From Pirellulaceae bacterium (GTDB taxonomy: Bacteria > Planctomycetota > Planctomycetia > Pirellulales > Pirellulaceae), in NCBI GenBank assembly GCA_026004775.1, contig BPJU01000004.1, positions 1-64,000 on the forward strand: a stretch of 64,000 bases of DNA, given 5' to 3'. Both the position numbers and the translations under genes were made by a program. The notes below the pieces were generated by a model, which did not search any database, was not told the origin of the DNA, and saw only the letters and a list, made by a program, of their open reading frames with translations. Below are positions 1-8,943 of the stretch, one piece after another. The first letter of the stretch is position 1. Each line of letters begins with the position of its first letter.

Positions 1-35
1 TGTTGGCCCGACGGGCGGCTCGGCCGCGATTCGTT

Positions 36-713
36 TTAATTGCCCGTCTCCGGCCCGTCTCCGACGGGTTGCTCCCAGACAACAGACAATTCGCCAAGTG
101 CCTCGCGGAGCACCTGGCTGTCCGCGGCGTCCAGTCGCGGCCACAACTGTTGTACCTGCCGGTCGACAGCTTGGCGCAGTGCGATACGGAATTCGGCCGG
201 ACCTGCAGCGGAAGCACCGCGAGCCACCTCCAGAAGTTCGGGGATCAGCTCGTACCAGCCGTGTCGGGCCAGTACAAAGACTACCGGCCACAGCAGTGAC
301 GCTTTGGCCGGATGCTGCTCGTTCCAACCCAACCAAAACGGTTTGCCACTAGAACCGGACATATCGAGCGCATCGCACAGCAAAGCGGCGGGCTGTGGCC
401 CTGCCACCCGCACACCGTAACGACCCCGGACCAGGTGCCACCGGCGAGCCGGTTGGCTTTGCACCCATCTTTGCAGGATAAGTTGCTGCTCTACCTGACC
501 GACGTACGAAGTGCGAACCACCGGGCTTATCTGAGCACCCGTTATCGGTTCCACATAATACGCAAAATCGCGCCGCATGAGAGCTTCCGGAGAAAACTCC
601 GTTCCTTCTACGTGACCGAAAAACAGGATGCTCAGTGCCGAGGCGAGTACGGATATCACCAGCACCACCGCCACCACTCGGATAACACTGGCCCAACGCA
701 CCTTCTCTCCCAT
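36..713 (-). CDS. hypothetical single-pass membrane protein
   Basis: About 225 residues. A hydrophobic segment near the N terminus (roughly residues 9-32, rich in V, L, A and I) is followed by a soluble region with many Trp and Arg residues, so this is probably a membrane-anchored protein with its bulk outside the cytoplasm. I see no catalytic motif and do not recognise the family. The ATG at 713 is preferred to an upstream in-frame TTG at 728 because it lies directly before the basic N-terminal stretch that precedes the membrane segment. It is divergent from scpB. The function is unknown; the reading frame itself is convincing. Confidence 0.6.
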   Translation of the reverse strand: MGEKVRWASVIRVVAVVLVISVLASALSILFFGHVEGTEFSPEALMRRDFAYYVEPITGAQISPVVRTSYVGQVEQQLILQRWVQSQPARRWHLVRGRYGVRVAGPQPAALLCDALDMSGSSGKPFWLGWNEQHPAKASLLWPVVFVLARHGWYELIPELLEVARGASAAGPAEFRIALRQAVDRQVQQLWPRLDAADSQVLREALGELSVVWEQPVGDGPETGN

Positions 714-1028
714 CGGGTAAGAGGCCAACCATCCGCTACTGAAGACCGGCTACCGCAAGACTACCAGCAGCCCCGCTAGCCTTCATCCGCTTCGAAAAAA
801 ACCTGCATTGTCACGGGCCGATGATCTTAAGGACTATTGTGCTTGCTTTGTCCGGCACGTACCATACTACCAACTTTACGTACATTCAGGCACATAGCCA
901 GGGTTATTCCGGGGTCCAAGTGAATCGACCGGATGGGGATTGGCTATTGCGGGAAGGGATGGTTTTGAGGGAAATTGAAGGGCAAGGGAGCGTTTTTTCC
1001 GGGGGGTGTCACACAAGGAGGGAAGGCC
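714..1028. other. intergenic region between divergent genes
   Basis: This 315-base stretch separates the minus-strand membrane protein from scpB and must hold both promoters. I see no convincing -35/-10 pair, RNA gene or repeat in it. The last bases carry the strong ribosome binding site of scpB (AAGGAGGG at about 1015-1022). Confidence 0.5.
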
Positions 1029-2228
1029 GTGTGGGTAGGGCGACCGGTGGGGTTGCGCGTGCGGCGGGCCGGGTCGTACCGGGATCGTGCGACGCGGATG
1101 GCCCGCGGCATAGCCGATTGGTGGTGGCGGTTGGAGGACGGGGGTGGGGGCTTCGAGGTCGCGCCGGCCGATGCGCCACCGACGGCCCGCGAACCGAGAC
1201 TCCAGCGGCTGGAGGCCGTATTGTTTCTGGCTCGCGAACCGTTATCGAGTCGCCGGTTAGCCGAGTGCGTGGGGCTACAGGACGGTACAGAAGCTCGGAT
1301 GCTGGTACGGCGGTTGAACCGGCTGTATGATACCGCAGGACGGGCATTTCGCGTCGAAGAGGTGGCGGGCGGTTTCCAGCTCTTGACGCGCCCCAAATTC
1401 GCTTCCTGGTTGAGGCGGTTGGGCCATGTGCCGGCCGAACTGCGGCTGTCACCACCCGTACTGGAAACGCTCGCCGTAATTGCTTATCGTCAACCCGTGC
1501 TGCGTGCCGATATCGAAGCCATTCGTGGAGTCAATTGCGGTGAAATCCTGCGGCAATTGATGGACCGCCAATTGATCCGTATTTGTGGGAGGAGCGACGA
1601 ACTGGGCAGGCCATACCTGTACGGCACAACCCGCAAGTTCCTTCAGGTGTTCGGTCTGGCAAATCTGGATAAACTACCGCCGATCCCCGCATTCCGAGAC
1701 GCTACGCCGCCAACTGGGCAAGCGGGTGAACCGGGTGTGGACGGAACGGCGGCGGAAGCACAAAATAATCGCTTACCAAATCACCAGGACAAGAAGGAGG
1801 ACAGTAACGTGACCGTGTCGACATTTCATTCTGTAGCTGATGTGACTGCCGCGTTCGACCCGCACAGGGCCGCCGATTCAGTGGGCCTTCCCTTGTCGAC
1901 TCCTGTGGCTGCTCGTCGTGATGATGACGAAGACTATGAGGATGAGGAGGACTTCGACGATTACGATGAGGGCGAGTACGACGACGAGGAGGATGAATAC
2001 GACGACGAAGACTATGACGAGGACGAATACGACGAGGACGACTACGATGATGAAGAGGATGAGTACGAGGACGACGATTTAGAGGACGAAGACATTGAGG
2101 ACGATGACGATTACGACGACGATGACGAATGGGAGTCGGTAGACGACGAAGAAGATTTTGAAGACGATGACTGGGAAGACGATGACGAGTGGGAAGATGA
2201 GGACGAAGACGATGATGAATGGGATTAA
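1029..2228 (+). CDS. scpB: segregation and condensation protein B with long acidic tail
   Basis: ScpB works with ScpA and SMC in chromosome condensation and segregation. Residues about 50-220 carry the paired winged-helix ScpB region, including LAVIAYRQPVLRADIEAIRG and a GRPYLYGTT segment typical of the family. The GTG at 1029 is chosen because AAGGAGGG sits 6-7 bases upstream; an in-frame TTG at 975 has no such site. The ScpB part ends near residue 230 (LDKLPPIPAF). A low-complexity linker follows, then about 105 residues made almost wholly of D and E with regularly spaced Y and W. Family members are usually about 180-250 residues, so 399 is long because of the tail. scpA is not in this window. 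An internal start may produce the tail separately (see 1809-2228). Confidence 0.85.
   Translation: MWVGRPVGLRVRRAGSYRDRATRMARGIADWWWRLEDGGGGFEVAPADAPPTAREPRLQRLEAVLFLAREPLSSRRLAECVGLQDGTEARMLVRRLNRLYDTAGRAFRVEEVAGGFQLLTRPKFASWLRRLGHVPAELRLSPPVLETLAVIAYRQPVLRADIEAIRGVNCGEILRQLMDRQLIRICGRSDELGRPYLYGTTRKFLQVFGLANLDKLPPIPAFRDATPPTGQAGEPGVDGTAAEAQNNRLPNHQDKKEDSNVTVSTFHSVADVTAAFDPHRAADSVGLPLSTPVAARRDDDEDYEDEEDFDDYDEGEYDDEEDEYDDEDYDEDEYDEDDYDDEEDEYEDDDLEDEDIEDDDDYDDDDEWESVDDEEDFEDDDWEDDDEWEDEDEDDDEWD
1809..2228 (+). CDS. possible separate acidic protein from an internal in-frame start of scpB
   Basis: A GTG at 1809 lies in the scpB frame and is preceded by AAGAAGGAGG at 1791-1800, a near-perfect Shine-Dalgarno sequence with 8 bases of spacing. 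Translation from here gives a 139-residue protein beginning MTVSTFHSVADVTAAF, with a short normal-looking N-terminal region and then the D/E-rich tail with spaced aromatic residues. It could be made as an independent product alongside the full-length fusion, or it may be a relic of a formerly separate gene that fused when the scpB stop was lost. Only the site and frame are seen; its use is inferred. Confidence 0.35.
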   Translation: MTVSTFHSVADVTAAFDPHRAADSVGLPLSTPVAARRDDDEDYEDEEDFDDYDEGEYDDEEDEYDDEDYDEDEYDEDDYDDEEDEYEDDDLEDEDIEDDDDYDDDDEWESVDDEEDFEDDDWEDDDEWEDEDEDDDEWD

Positions 2229-2336
2229 CAGTCCACTCGGATCGTCGATCGGTACGGCCAAGCGTGCGAGCAGATAATAACCGGTCAGAGAGCGGTAGCT
2301 TTGGTGGAGTTCGTATATCGGGACACGCTTGCCGTC

Positions 2337-2936
2337 TCAGATTGGTGGCCGTGCACGTGTCAGAAGATGCTGGAGTTTTTCCAGCTTGGGGCGAATGACC
2401 GCGCGAACGTATGGGTGATCCGGGTGCCGGCGTGCGAAATCCTGGTGGTATTGCTCGGCTGGATAGAAGCTTTCCAAGGGTTCGAGAGTGGTAACGATCG
2501 GTGCGGGAAATTTTTTCTCTGCGGTAAGCCGCTCGATCACTTCGGTTGCCTGTTGGCGTTGTTCGGGGGTTGCATAAAAAATAGCGGAGCGGTACTGCGG
2601 GCCCACGTCGGCGCCTTGGCGGTGGTATTGGGTCGGATCATGCAGCTCGAAAAACAGCTCCAGCAGCCGCTGGAAGGTGATCCGTTGCGGGTCGAACTCA
2701 ATGCATACAGCTTCGGCATGGCCTGTGTCTTTTCGGCAAACGGCTTCGTAAGTGGCTGTTTCGGCGGAGCCGCCGGTGTATCCGGCGACCACACGCAGCA
2801 CGCCGGGCACGTTCTGGAACGCGGCTTGCGTGCACCAGAAACAGCCGCCGGCGAGCACGGCGAACTGCCGTTGCGGTGACGACGGGAATGGTTGCTGGCT
2901 GGGCTTGGAGGCTCGAGGCTCACGGGCGTCGCTCAT
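2337..2936 (-). CDS. msrA: peptide methionine sulfoxide reductase MsrA
   Basis: MsrA reduces methionine-S-sulfoxide in proteins and free methionine, using a catalytic Cys. The signature GGCFWC is at about residues 30-35, followed by VVAGYTGG, TGHAEAVCIEFDP and a YRSAIFY segment, which gives the normal order of family motifs over 199 residues. The first Cys of the CFWC motif is the expected nucleophile. It starts 17 bases after the hemA stop, with GAGGG upstream of the ATG, so it is probably the last gene of a ccsA-like/hemA/msrA transcript. It converges with scpB. Confidence 0.95.
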   Translation of the reverse strand: MSDAREPRASKPSQQPFPSSPQRQFAVLAGGCFWCTQAAFQNVPGVLRVVAGYTGGSAETATYEAVCRKDTGHAEAVCIEFDPQRITFQRLLELFFELHDPTQYHRQGADVGPQYRSAIFYATPEQRQQATEVIERLTAEKKFPAPIVTTLEPLESFYPAEQYHQDFARRHPDHPYVRAVIRPKLEKLQHLLTRARPPI

Positions 2937-2952
2937 GGCTAATCCCTCGCTC

Positions 2953-4227
2953 TCAATCCCGCAACTTGAACAGGTGCACCAGCGCGTCGATCAGGTGATG
3001 CAGCGATCCGCGCTCGGCATGCGCCCGCAACGATTCCAACGGTGGGTGCAGCAGTTTGTTTACCAGTCGATCCAGAGCGATTTCGATCTCCCGGCGCATC
3101 TGCGGCTCGATCGGCCCCAGCTTGTTGAGCAATCGGGCAAGTTCTTCCTGCTTGATCTGATCGGCTCGGGTCTTGAGCCGTTGGATCGTCGGCGCGGTGG
3201 CCCGGTGGTGTAGTTCGGCCATGAATCGGCGAGCTTCTTCGTCGATGATGCGACTGGCTTTGGGAAGTTCCCGCTGGCGTGCCTGGCGGTTTCGCTCGCA
3301 CGCCTCTTTCAGGTCATCGATCGAGTACAGATAAACTCCAGGAAACCGCCCCACCGCCGGATCGATGTTTCGGGGCACACCCAGGTCCAGCAGGAACAAG
3401 GGGCGCTGGTTACGGCGTTTTTCGATGGCGGCAAAGCCGGCGGTGTCGATGATCGGTTCTGTGCTTCCTACGGCCGTGACCACGATGTCAGCTTGAATCA
3501 GCAGTTCGGGCCATTCAGCCCAGGGGCGGACTTCGCCACCCAGGCGCTGGGCCAATTGTTCGGCCCGTTCCTGCCGCCGGTTAACCAGGTAGATCCGGGT
3601 GGCGCCCTCTTCTTGCAAGTACTTGAGGGTCTCCTCGGCCATCTCACCAGCGCCGACGACCACCACCCGTTTGTCGTCAAATCGCTCGAAAATCTCACGG
3701 GCAAAGTCGCCCACGGCCACACTGGGGATGCTGACACGATGCTGTTGGATGGCGGTTTCGGCCGCCACGCGCCGGGCTACCCGCATGGCTCGCTGAAACA
3801 GCAGATGCATCCAGGTACCGGCGCACTTGCCGGCACACGCCAGCTCATACGCCTGGCGCACCTGGCCGGCTATCTGAGCCTCTCCCAACACCATGCTGTC
3901 CAGTCCCGAAGCGACGGCAAACAGATGGCGGACGGCATCTTCGTCCGTTCGCTCGTAGAGCTTTTCAAAGAGCTCCAGCGCATCCAACCCGTGGAAATCC
4001 GCCATGAACTCTACCACATCGCGATGGGACGGGCAGACCTCGTCTCGCTCCGCTGCCAGATAGACCTCCACCCGATTGCATGTGGAGAGTACCACCGCTT
4101 CCGATTCCGGAAAACGATTCTTGAGCTCCTCCAGCGCTAAGGGTAACCGTTCGCTGGTGAACGCCAAACGTTCGCGCCATTCCAGCGGCGTGTTCTGGTG
4201 GCTACAGCCGATCATGTGCAGTTTCAT
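2953..4227 (-). CDS. hemA: glutamyl-tRNA reductase
   Basis: Catalyses the NADPH-dependent reduction of glutamyl-tRNA to glutamate-1-semialdehyde, the first step of C5 tetrapyrrole synthesis, in the cytoplasm. The 424 residues have the expected plan: an N-terminal catalytic domain with the nucleophile C50 in VVLSTCNRVEVY, a conserved MVLGEAQIAGQVR segment, a Rossmann NADPH domain with GAGEMAEETLKYL (about residues 192-204), and a C-terminal helical dimerisation region. The ATG overlaps the stop of the upstream membrane protein gene by 4 bases (ATGA), indicating translational coupling. That neighbour is a cytochrome-assembly/HemX-like protein, which fits a haem-related operon. Confidence 0.97.
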   Translation of the reverse strand: MKLHMIGCSHQNTPLEWRERLAFTSERLPLALEELKNRFPESEAVVLSTCNRVEVYLAAERDEVCPSHRDVVEFMADFHGLDALELFEKLYERTDEDAVRHLFAVASGLDSMVLGEAQIAGQVRQAYELACAGKCAGTWMHLLFQRAMRVARRVAAETAIQQHRVSIPSVAVGDFAREIFERFDDKRVVVVGAGEMAEETLKYLQEEGATRIYLVNRRQERAEQLAQRLGGEVRPWAEWPELLIQADIVVTAVGSTEPIIDTAGFAAIEKRRNQRPLFLLDLGVPRNIDPAVGRFPGVYLYSIDDLKEACERNRQARQRELPKASRIIDEEARRFMAELHHRATAPTIQRLKTRADQIKQEELARLLNKLGPIEPQMRREIEIALDRLVNKLLHPPLESLRAHAERGSLHHLIDALVHLFKLRD

Positions 4228-5147
4228 CGGCTGCCTCCTGCCGTCTGGGATTGCCCGGATGGGGCCGACATGAGCAGCCCGCGCCCGGCGGTTGCCTGCT
4301 CCTTTGCGTCTGTGTCACGACGCCCATGTCCGCCCCACAACACAAGTGCCAATACAATGCCCAGAAAAATGAAATTGGCTAGGGTCAGATAGGCGACTTT
4401 TCTTCCCTCGCGGGCCGGCTTGTACAACGCCTCAAACAGGCACACCGCCAGCAGCCATGCCAGTAACAGGCCAGAGCTCAATACGACCGCATCCAGCCAC
4501 ATCACGCGTGGTTCCGGCTGCGACAGGTTCAGCACGACTCCGGCGACTAACCCCACCGCCAGCGCTGTCGTAGAAATCCACAGGGTCTCACGGCTGAATC
4601 GCTGCAACCATTCCAGCGGGGGAAGCTGGAATCGCCGGGAATTCAGCAACCCGTGCCGCAACCGGTATGAGTGGATCAAATACATCAATCCCGACGCAAA
4701 GCCCAGCAACGCTCCGACGGTTCCCAACAATAATGCACCTCCGTGGATGGTCTGCCAAAGAGAAACAGCCTGAGCACGCGGGAAAGCGGGCCAATCCCGC
4801 ACCATGTGCGCCACACCCAAAAGCAAGAGCACCATCGGCAACAGGAACAATCCAATAGCACTGCCACCACGGCGCGCCAGTAACCCCAGGTAAGCACCGG
4901 CAAGCACCCAGCCTCCCAACAACGCCCAGTCGTGCCAACTGGACCAGACGCTCCAGCCCCGCACCCGGCTCTCCCACCACGCCAGGTATCCCAATTGAAT
5001 AGTATGTGCCACCCAGCCGGCACCGACCAAAGCTAGGCGTACAGGCAAAGCTCCTGCCCACCGGTATCGCAGTCGTGCCAGTTCGCTTCCCCATGCCAGG
5101 GCATAGCAAGAACCGTAGCAGACAATCGAAATACGTGATAGATCCAT
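4224..5147 (-). CDS. cytochrome c assembly / HemX-like membrane protein
   Basis: A polytopic membrane protein of 307 residues with about eight hydrophobic segments. It resembles the CcsA/CcmC/HemX family, which handles haem delivery for cytochrome c maturation or modulates HemA level. A short WQTIHGGALLLGTVGALLGF segment and a C-terminal helix pair match the family's general pattern, but a clear WWD motif is not visible, so HemX-like is the safer name. The ATG at 5147 is chosen because it directly precedes the first membrane segment; an upstream extension to 5285 looks non-coding. It overlaps hemA by 4 bases and is surely co-transcribed with it. Haem-operon context plus topology supports the call; the exact subfamily is uncertain. 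Confidence 0.8.
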   Translation of the reverse strand: MDLSRISIVCYGSCYALAWGSELARLRYRWAGALPVRLALVGAGWVAHTIQLGYLAWWESRVRGWSVWSSWHDWALLGGWVLAGAYLGLLARRGGSAIGLFLLPMVLLLLGVAHMVRDWPAFPRAQAVSLWQTIHGGALLLGTVGALLGFASGLMYLIHSYRLRHGLLNSRRFQLPPLEWLQRFSRETLWISTTALAVGLVAGVVLNLSQPEPRVMWLDAVVLSSGLLLAWLLAVCLFEALYKPAREGRKVAYLTLANFIFLGIVLALVLWGGHGRRDTDAKEQATAGRGLLMSAPSGQSQTAGGSR

Positions 5148-5440
5148 AGTCAGTCTGGTATCGACAGTGGGCAGGCTTCGCTTTCTTATTGGGAATGTTG
5201 TCCTGTTACCTCGAGCTTCCATTACGGGCTGGGCGATGGGACTGCATCGTTCGTATTGACTTGCCCGCCGTGCGTCGGCGTGCATCCAGCCGACAGGGCT
5301 GAAAGCCGAAGCTCATTTCTATCTGTACTATCTTTATGTTACGTGCGTGACGAGCGGCTTGCCAGGGACGCGGCCACTTTGACCAGCCGGCGGGGTTTGG
5401 AGGCCGGGCGTCATGCGGAAGTCATCGGGAAACCGCAGGG

Positions 5441-6508
5441 CTAGGACGGTTCTTCGTCGCTTGCGTCAAGGCCGTATTCTTTGAGTTTTTTGTGGAGGGT
5501 GTTGCGGTTGATGCCTAACAATTGGGCCGCCTTCGTCTGCACATTGCCGCAGGTGGCCATCACCTGTCGGAGCAACTCTTTTTCCACGCGATTGACGACC
5601 TGGCTGTGCAGGTTATCGGTGTCTTTGCCGGCCTGATGGATGGATCGCTCGACCAATTCTTCCACCAGCACTTCTTGCGTGACGTGGCGGATGCGACCGG
5701 CGCGCACCGGGCCTTTGCCCAGCACCACATCCGGCAACAGATCCACCGTCAATTCGTCCCCCTCGGCCAGCACCACCGCCCGCTCGATGTAGTTCTGCAA
5801 CTCGCGCACGTTGCCCGGCCAATCGTAGTCCTGGAGTGCCTGCATGGCGTGCGGGTCGATGTGAACCACATACGTGTCGTTGCGCTCGTTATAAACGTTC
5901 AAGAAGTGCGTTACCAGTTGCGGGATGTCTTCGCGGCGCGCCCTGAGCGGCGGAAGGTAAATCGCCACCACGTTCAGCCGCCAGTAAAGGTCTTCGCGGA
6001 ACCGTCCCTGATGCACTAGCTCCATCAAGTCACAGTTACTGGCGGCGATGACGCGAGTGTCAACCCGGATCGTGGTCGTATCGCCCACCCGCTCGAACTC
6101 CCGCTCCTGGAGCACCCGCAGCAGCTTCACCTGGAGGTGCAGCGTGGTGGAGTTGATCTCATCCAAAAAAATGGTTCCCGTATGGGCCGCCTCGAACCGT
6201 CCGGTTCGGTTGCCGATCGCTCCGGTAAATGCACCCCGCACATGGCCGAAAAGTTCGCTTTCCAGGAGATTCTCGCTGAGGGCACCGCAATTGACTTTCA
6301 CAAACGGTCCGCCGGCCCGACGACTGAGGCGATGGATTGCGTTGGCGATCAGTTCCTTGCCCGTTCCGGTTTCACCGAGAAGCAGTACCGAGCAGTCGCT
6401 GCCGGCGACCTTGCGCGTGAGCCGATAGACCTCCTGCATCGCCGGCGAGGAGCCGATGATACCCGGTATCGGGGGTGGGTTTTCTGGAGACGGACTTGCC
6501 CGTGCCAT
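5441..6508 (-). CDS. sigma-54-dependent Fis-family transcriptional activator without receiver domain
   Basis: An AAA+ activator that remodels sigma-54 RNA polymerase at enhancer-dependent promoters. Residues about 14-260 form the AAA+ domain, with Walker A GETGTGKE, the sigma-54 contact loop GAFTGA, Walker B GTIFLDEIN and an arginine-finger region (RFREDLYWRLNV). The C terminus is a Fis helix-turn-helix (AAQLLGINRNTLHKKLKEYG). Only about 20 residues precede the AAA+ domain, so there is no receiver, GAF or PAS sensor; the signal input must come from elsewhere. The ATG at 6508 is used; extension to 6640 reads as low-quality sequence. The target promoters are not evident in this window. Confidence 0.92.
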   Translation of the reverse strand: MARASPSPENPPPIPGIIGSSPAMQEVYRLTRKVAGSDCSVLLLGETGTGKELIANAIHRLSRRAGGPFVKVNCGALSENLLESELFGHVRGAFTGAIGNRTGRFEAAHTGTIFLDEINSTTLHLQVKLLRVLQEREFERVGDTTTIRVDTRVIAASNCDLMELVHQGRFREDLYWRLNVVAIYLPPLRARREDIPQLVTHFLNVYNERNDTYVVHIDPHAMQALQDYDWPGNVRELQNYIERAVVLAEGDELTVDLLPDVVLGKGPVRAGRIRHVTQEVLVEELVERSIHQAGKDTDNLHSQVVNRVEKELLRQVMATCGNVQTKAAQLLGINRNTLHKKLKEYGLDASDEEPS

Positions 6509-6693
6509 CAATGCCAAGCTCACCCGGTGCGCGACGCCGTTTGCCGTCAGCTCCCGGCCACTTTCTGCGCGGCAGCTTCCAACCCCATAATCTCGCACCG
6601 CCGTCGCCTTCCCGACAAGGTCCCTTCCGAACGCCCGCACGGGAGCTGCTTATTTCGAGCGGTGGGGAACCCGTGGCGGGCTATCCGGGTAAT

Positions 6694-8943
6694 TCATTGG
6701 TTGGCCGAGCTGCGGCGGTTATCTTCGATCGTATCCAAGAGGGAGCCAAGGACCTGTTGGGTTGCGGTATCGAGCGTGGCACTTTCATTGTAGCGATCAT
6801 ATTGAAGCAGAACTTCGGACGATGTCAGAAGAAGCCCGCGCCGTGCCACGGCCTTTTGGAACGCCTGAGCTGCTGCTTGCCGCAGTTCGATCGGCAATCC
6901 CGGCTGGCTGGCCACATCGACCAGGCGTTTTTGAGAGCGAGCCGTTCCCAGAGCACCCAATGCCGCTACGGCGTGGGGACCCAATATTGTCGATTCGGCA
7001 AGTGGCAGCAGCCGGTTTTCTAATCGTACGAGTTCCAGATACTCCCGAGCCGGATCGGCGGCGGCAAAGGCCAGCCAATTGAGAATTACCTTTGTCCGCT
7101 CGACCCGTTCTTCCGGAGGAAGTTGTCGCCGGCCCGGTAGCGATTCCAATTGGGCGACTAGAACTTGCACCGTGTCCGCCGAAAAAACTCGTGACCACAC
7201 CAACACCGTCGCATGATCTTCCGCCCACAGCCGCCAGCGATCCATTTGATGGGAATGAGCCAGTATGGCGAAGCGCAGATGGGTACCCCAGGGAGCCGTT
7301 TGCGCCAATTGGATGACTTCATCCACAGGAGGCTGGCTTAGCCGGTCCACCAGCAGCACAAAGTCGTAGTCGGGTACTTCGGCCAATTGTTCCAACACCA
7401 TCCGGCCGGTCGGTACCAAGTCGACTTCGAACCCCATTTGCCGCAGCCAGCCTGCCCAGCTTTGGCCCTCTTCTGTGTTGGGGTTGCCCACCAGAACTCG
7501 GCGTGCCATGCGGCTGTTCAGAAAGTACCCCATCGTGTCGCGCCAGCGGGAGCTGCCGGCGAAGGGCGAAGCGGGGTTGATCTTCATGATCGCCTCGACA
7601 GCCGCGAATTGCACATGTTGCTCGGGGAACGACAAAGCCCGTACGAGCGGCGAGAACCCTGCCGGGCTATGCAACTGTTCAGTGCCGCCGATCTGGCCCA
7701 GTTGACGGGCCGCCCAGGTTGCGGCCGCCGCCCGTCCGCTGGACAGGGCATAATCCAGCAGGCGTTCTACCCACTGGGCTTGTGTCGCTCGGTCAGCTTC
7801 GCGGACCGGTTCGAGCAAAGGTGTGCTCAGACCGGCCTGACTCTGCTGCCACTCGCGCCGCGCCGCTTCGTGCCATAACACATACCGGGAATCGGTGGGA
7901 GCCAGTTTTACCAGTTGTGTGGCGCGTTGGAGGGCCTCGAGCCGTTGCTGGTCTTCAGGCGATAGCGAACTGGCGACCGGACGGTTTTGCGCTGCATCCC
8001 AGATCCACGTTTGTTCCATCCCCGAAACAGGGCTGGGTCGCTCGGAAGTTTGCAGGAACAGGCGTGAAAATTCTCTTTCCAGCCATCGCAGCACGACTTC
8101 TTTGCGAGGTAGTGGGCCCCAGGTGTTTTCACACAAGGCTTTCAATTGTCCGCCGATCGGTTGCGGCCAATCGTCGCGCAAGGCGAGCGGGACAAGAGCA
8201 AACTTGACATTGGGTTGGGCGGGAGCTTTTTTCGCCAGGAGCCGCGCCGCTGCCAATACGACGGCAGGGTTTTGCGCGTCCAGCGCTGCCAGCAGTAGGT
8301 TGGTCGTTGGCTGGCCGCCGGCTGCAAGCAGCCTTTCGGCGGTTGGATGATGGAGCGAGCGATTCGGATCGGCAAGCACCTCCAGCAATCGCGGACCGGC
8401 AAACGGCATTACATCCGTCAATGCCCGCAGAGCCGCCACCTGACGGTCCATATCGGCGGCGGCTTCCAACTGCTGGTCGACCCACGCTGGATCCTCGCCG
8501 AGTGCGCGAACGGTGTTGCGGATGAACTCGGCAAGTTGTGCGCCCTCCGGTCGAAGTTCTTCCGACAGCGAAAGCTCCAACACGAAGGCCGGGCCGTATG
8601 CGCGATAGATGCGTAGCGCGGCCTGGGCATCGGTACGGCCATCCAGAAGTTTTTGCAAGTAGCTCTTGGCTTCGGACCATTCGCGAGCGTCCACCATGAT
8701 ACGGACGGCTCGTGCCAGGTCGGTTGGCGACTGGGGATTGGCCTCCCGGACGGCTTCCACGATGGGGTTGGGCGGTGGAGGTGCTTCTTGGGGCGGTGCT
8801 GCAGCACGGCCGGCCGCGCCCGGCTGCGCTAATAACGGTCCAGAAAGTGCCAGTGACACGCCGATGGCAAGGTTCCCCGCCAACCGTATAGCGCCGTTTG
8901 ATCGACTATAGGCTCTTTGTATCCGAATCACTCGCCACGCCAT
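6694..8943 (-). CDS. secreted HEAT-repeat protein with an embedded receiver-like domain
   Basis: About 749 residues. A basic N terminus and a hydrophobic stretch ending in [10 protein letters not shown] look like a signal peptide, followed by a Pro/Ala-rich spacer. Most of the protein is helical repeats of HEAT type (for example [24 protein letters not shown] and [11 protein letters not shown]), usual in planctomycete scaffold proteins. Residues about 479-605 (7129-7509) instead read like a CheY-type alpha/beta fold ([41 protein letters not shown]), but the acidic pocket is incomplete. The ATG at 8943 has GGTGAGG upstream and overlaps the end of argH by 38 bases. The function is unknown. Confidence 0.7.
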   Translation of the reverse strand: MAWRVIRIQRAYSRSNGAIRLAGNLAIGVSLALSGPLLAQPGAAGRAAAPPQEAPPPPNPIVEAVREANPQSPTDLARAVRIMVDAREWSEAKSYLQKLLDGRTDAQAALRIYRAYGPAFVLELSLSEELRPEGAQLAEFIRNTVRALGEDPAWVDQQLEAAADMDRQVAALRALTDVMPFAGPRLLEVLADPNRSLHHPTAERLLAAGGQPTTNLLLAALDAQNPAVVLAAARLLAKKAPAQPNVKFALVPLALRDDWPQPIGGQLKALCENTWGPLPRKEVVLRWLEREFSRLFLQTSERPSPVSGMEQTWIWDAAQNRPVASSLSPEDQQRLEALQRATQLVKLAPTDSRYVLWHEAARREWQQSQAGLSTPLLEPVREADRATQAQWVERLLDYALSSGRAAAATWAARQLGQIGGTEQLHSPAGFSPLVRALSFPEQHVQFAAVEAIMKINPASPFAGSSRWRDTMGYFLNSRMARRVLVGNPNTEEGQSWAGWLRQMGFEVDLVPTGRMVLEQLAEVPDYDFVLLVDRLSQPPVDEVIQLAQTAPWGTHLRFAILAHSHQMDRWRLWAEDHATVLVWSRVFSADTVQVLVAQLESLPGRRQLPPEERVERTKVILNWLAFAAADPAREYLELVRLENRLLPLAESTILGPHAVAALGALGTARSQKRLVDVASQPGLPIELRQAAAQAFQKAVARRGLLLTSSEVLLQYDRYNESATLDTATQQVLGSLLDTIEDNRRSSANQ

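Noticed and set aside
1918-2225. GA-rich stretch as a possible microsatellite or non-coding repeat
   Set aside because: The frame stays open and mixes GAC, GAT, GAG and GAA with Tyr and Trp codons, as expected for a selected acidic protein tail.
2778-2862. CFWC instead of CFWG in the MsrA active site as a possible novelty
   Set aside because: GGCFWC is a common variant among bacterial MsrA proteins, so it is not unusual.
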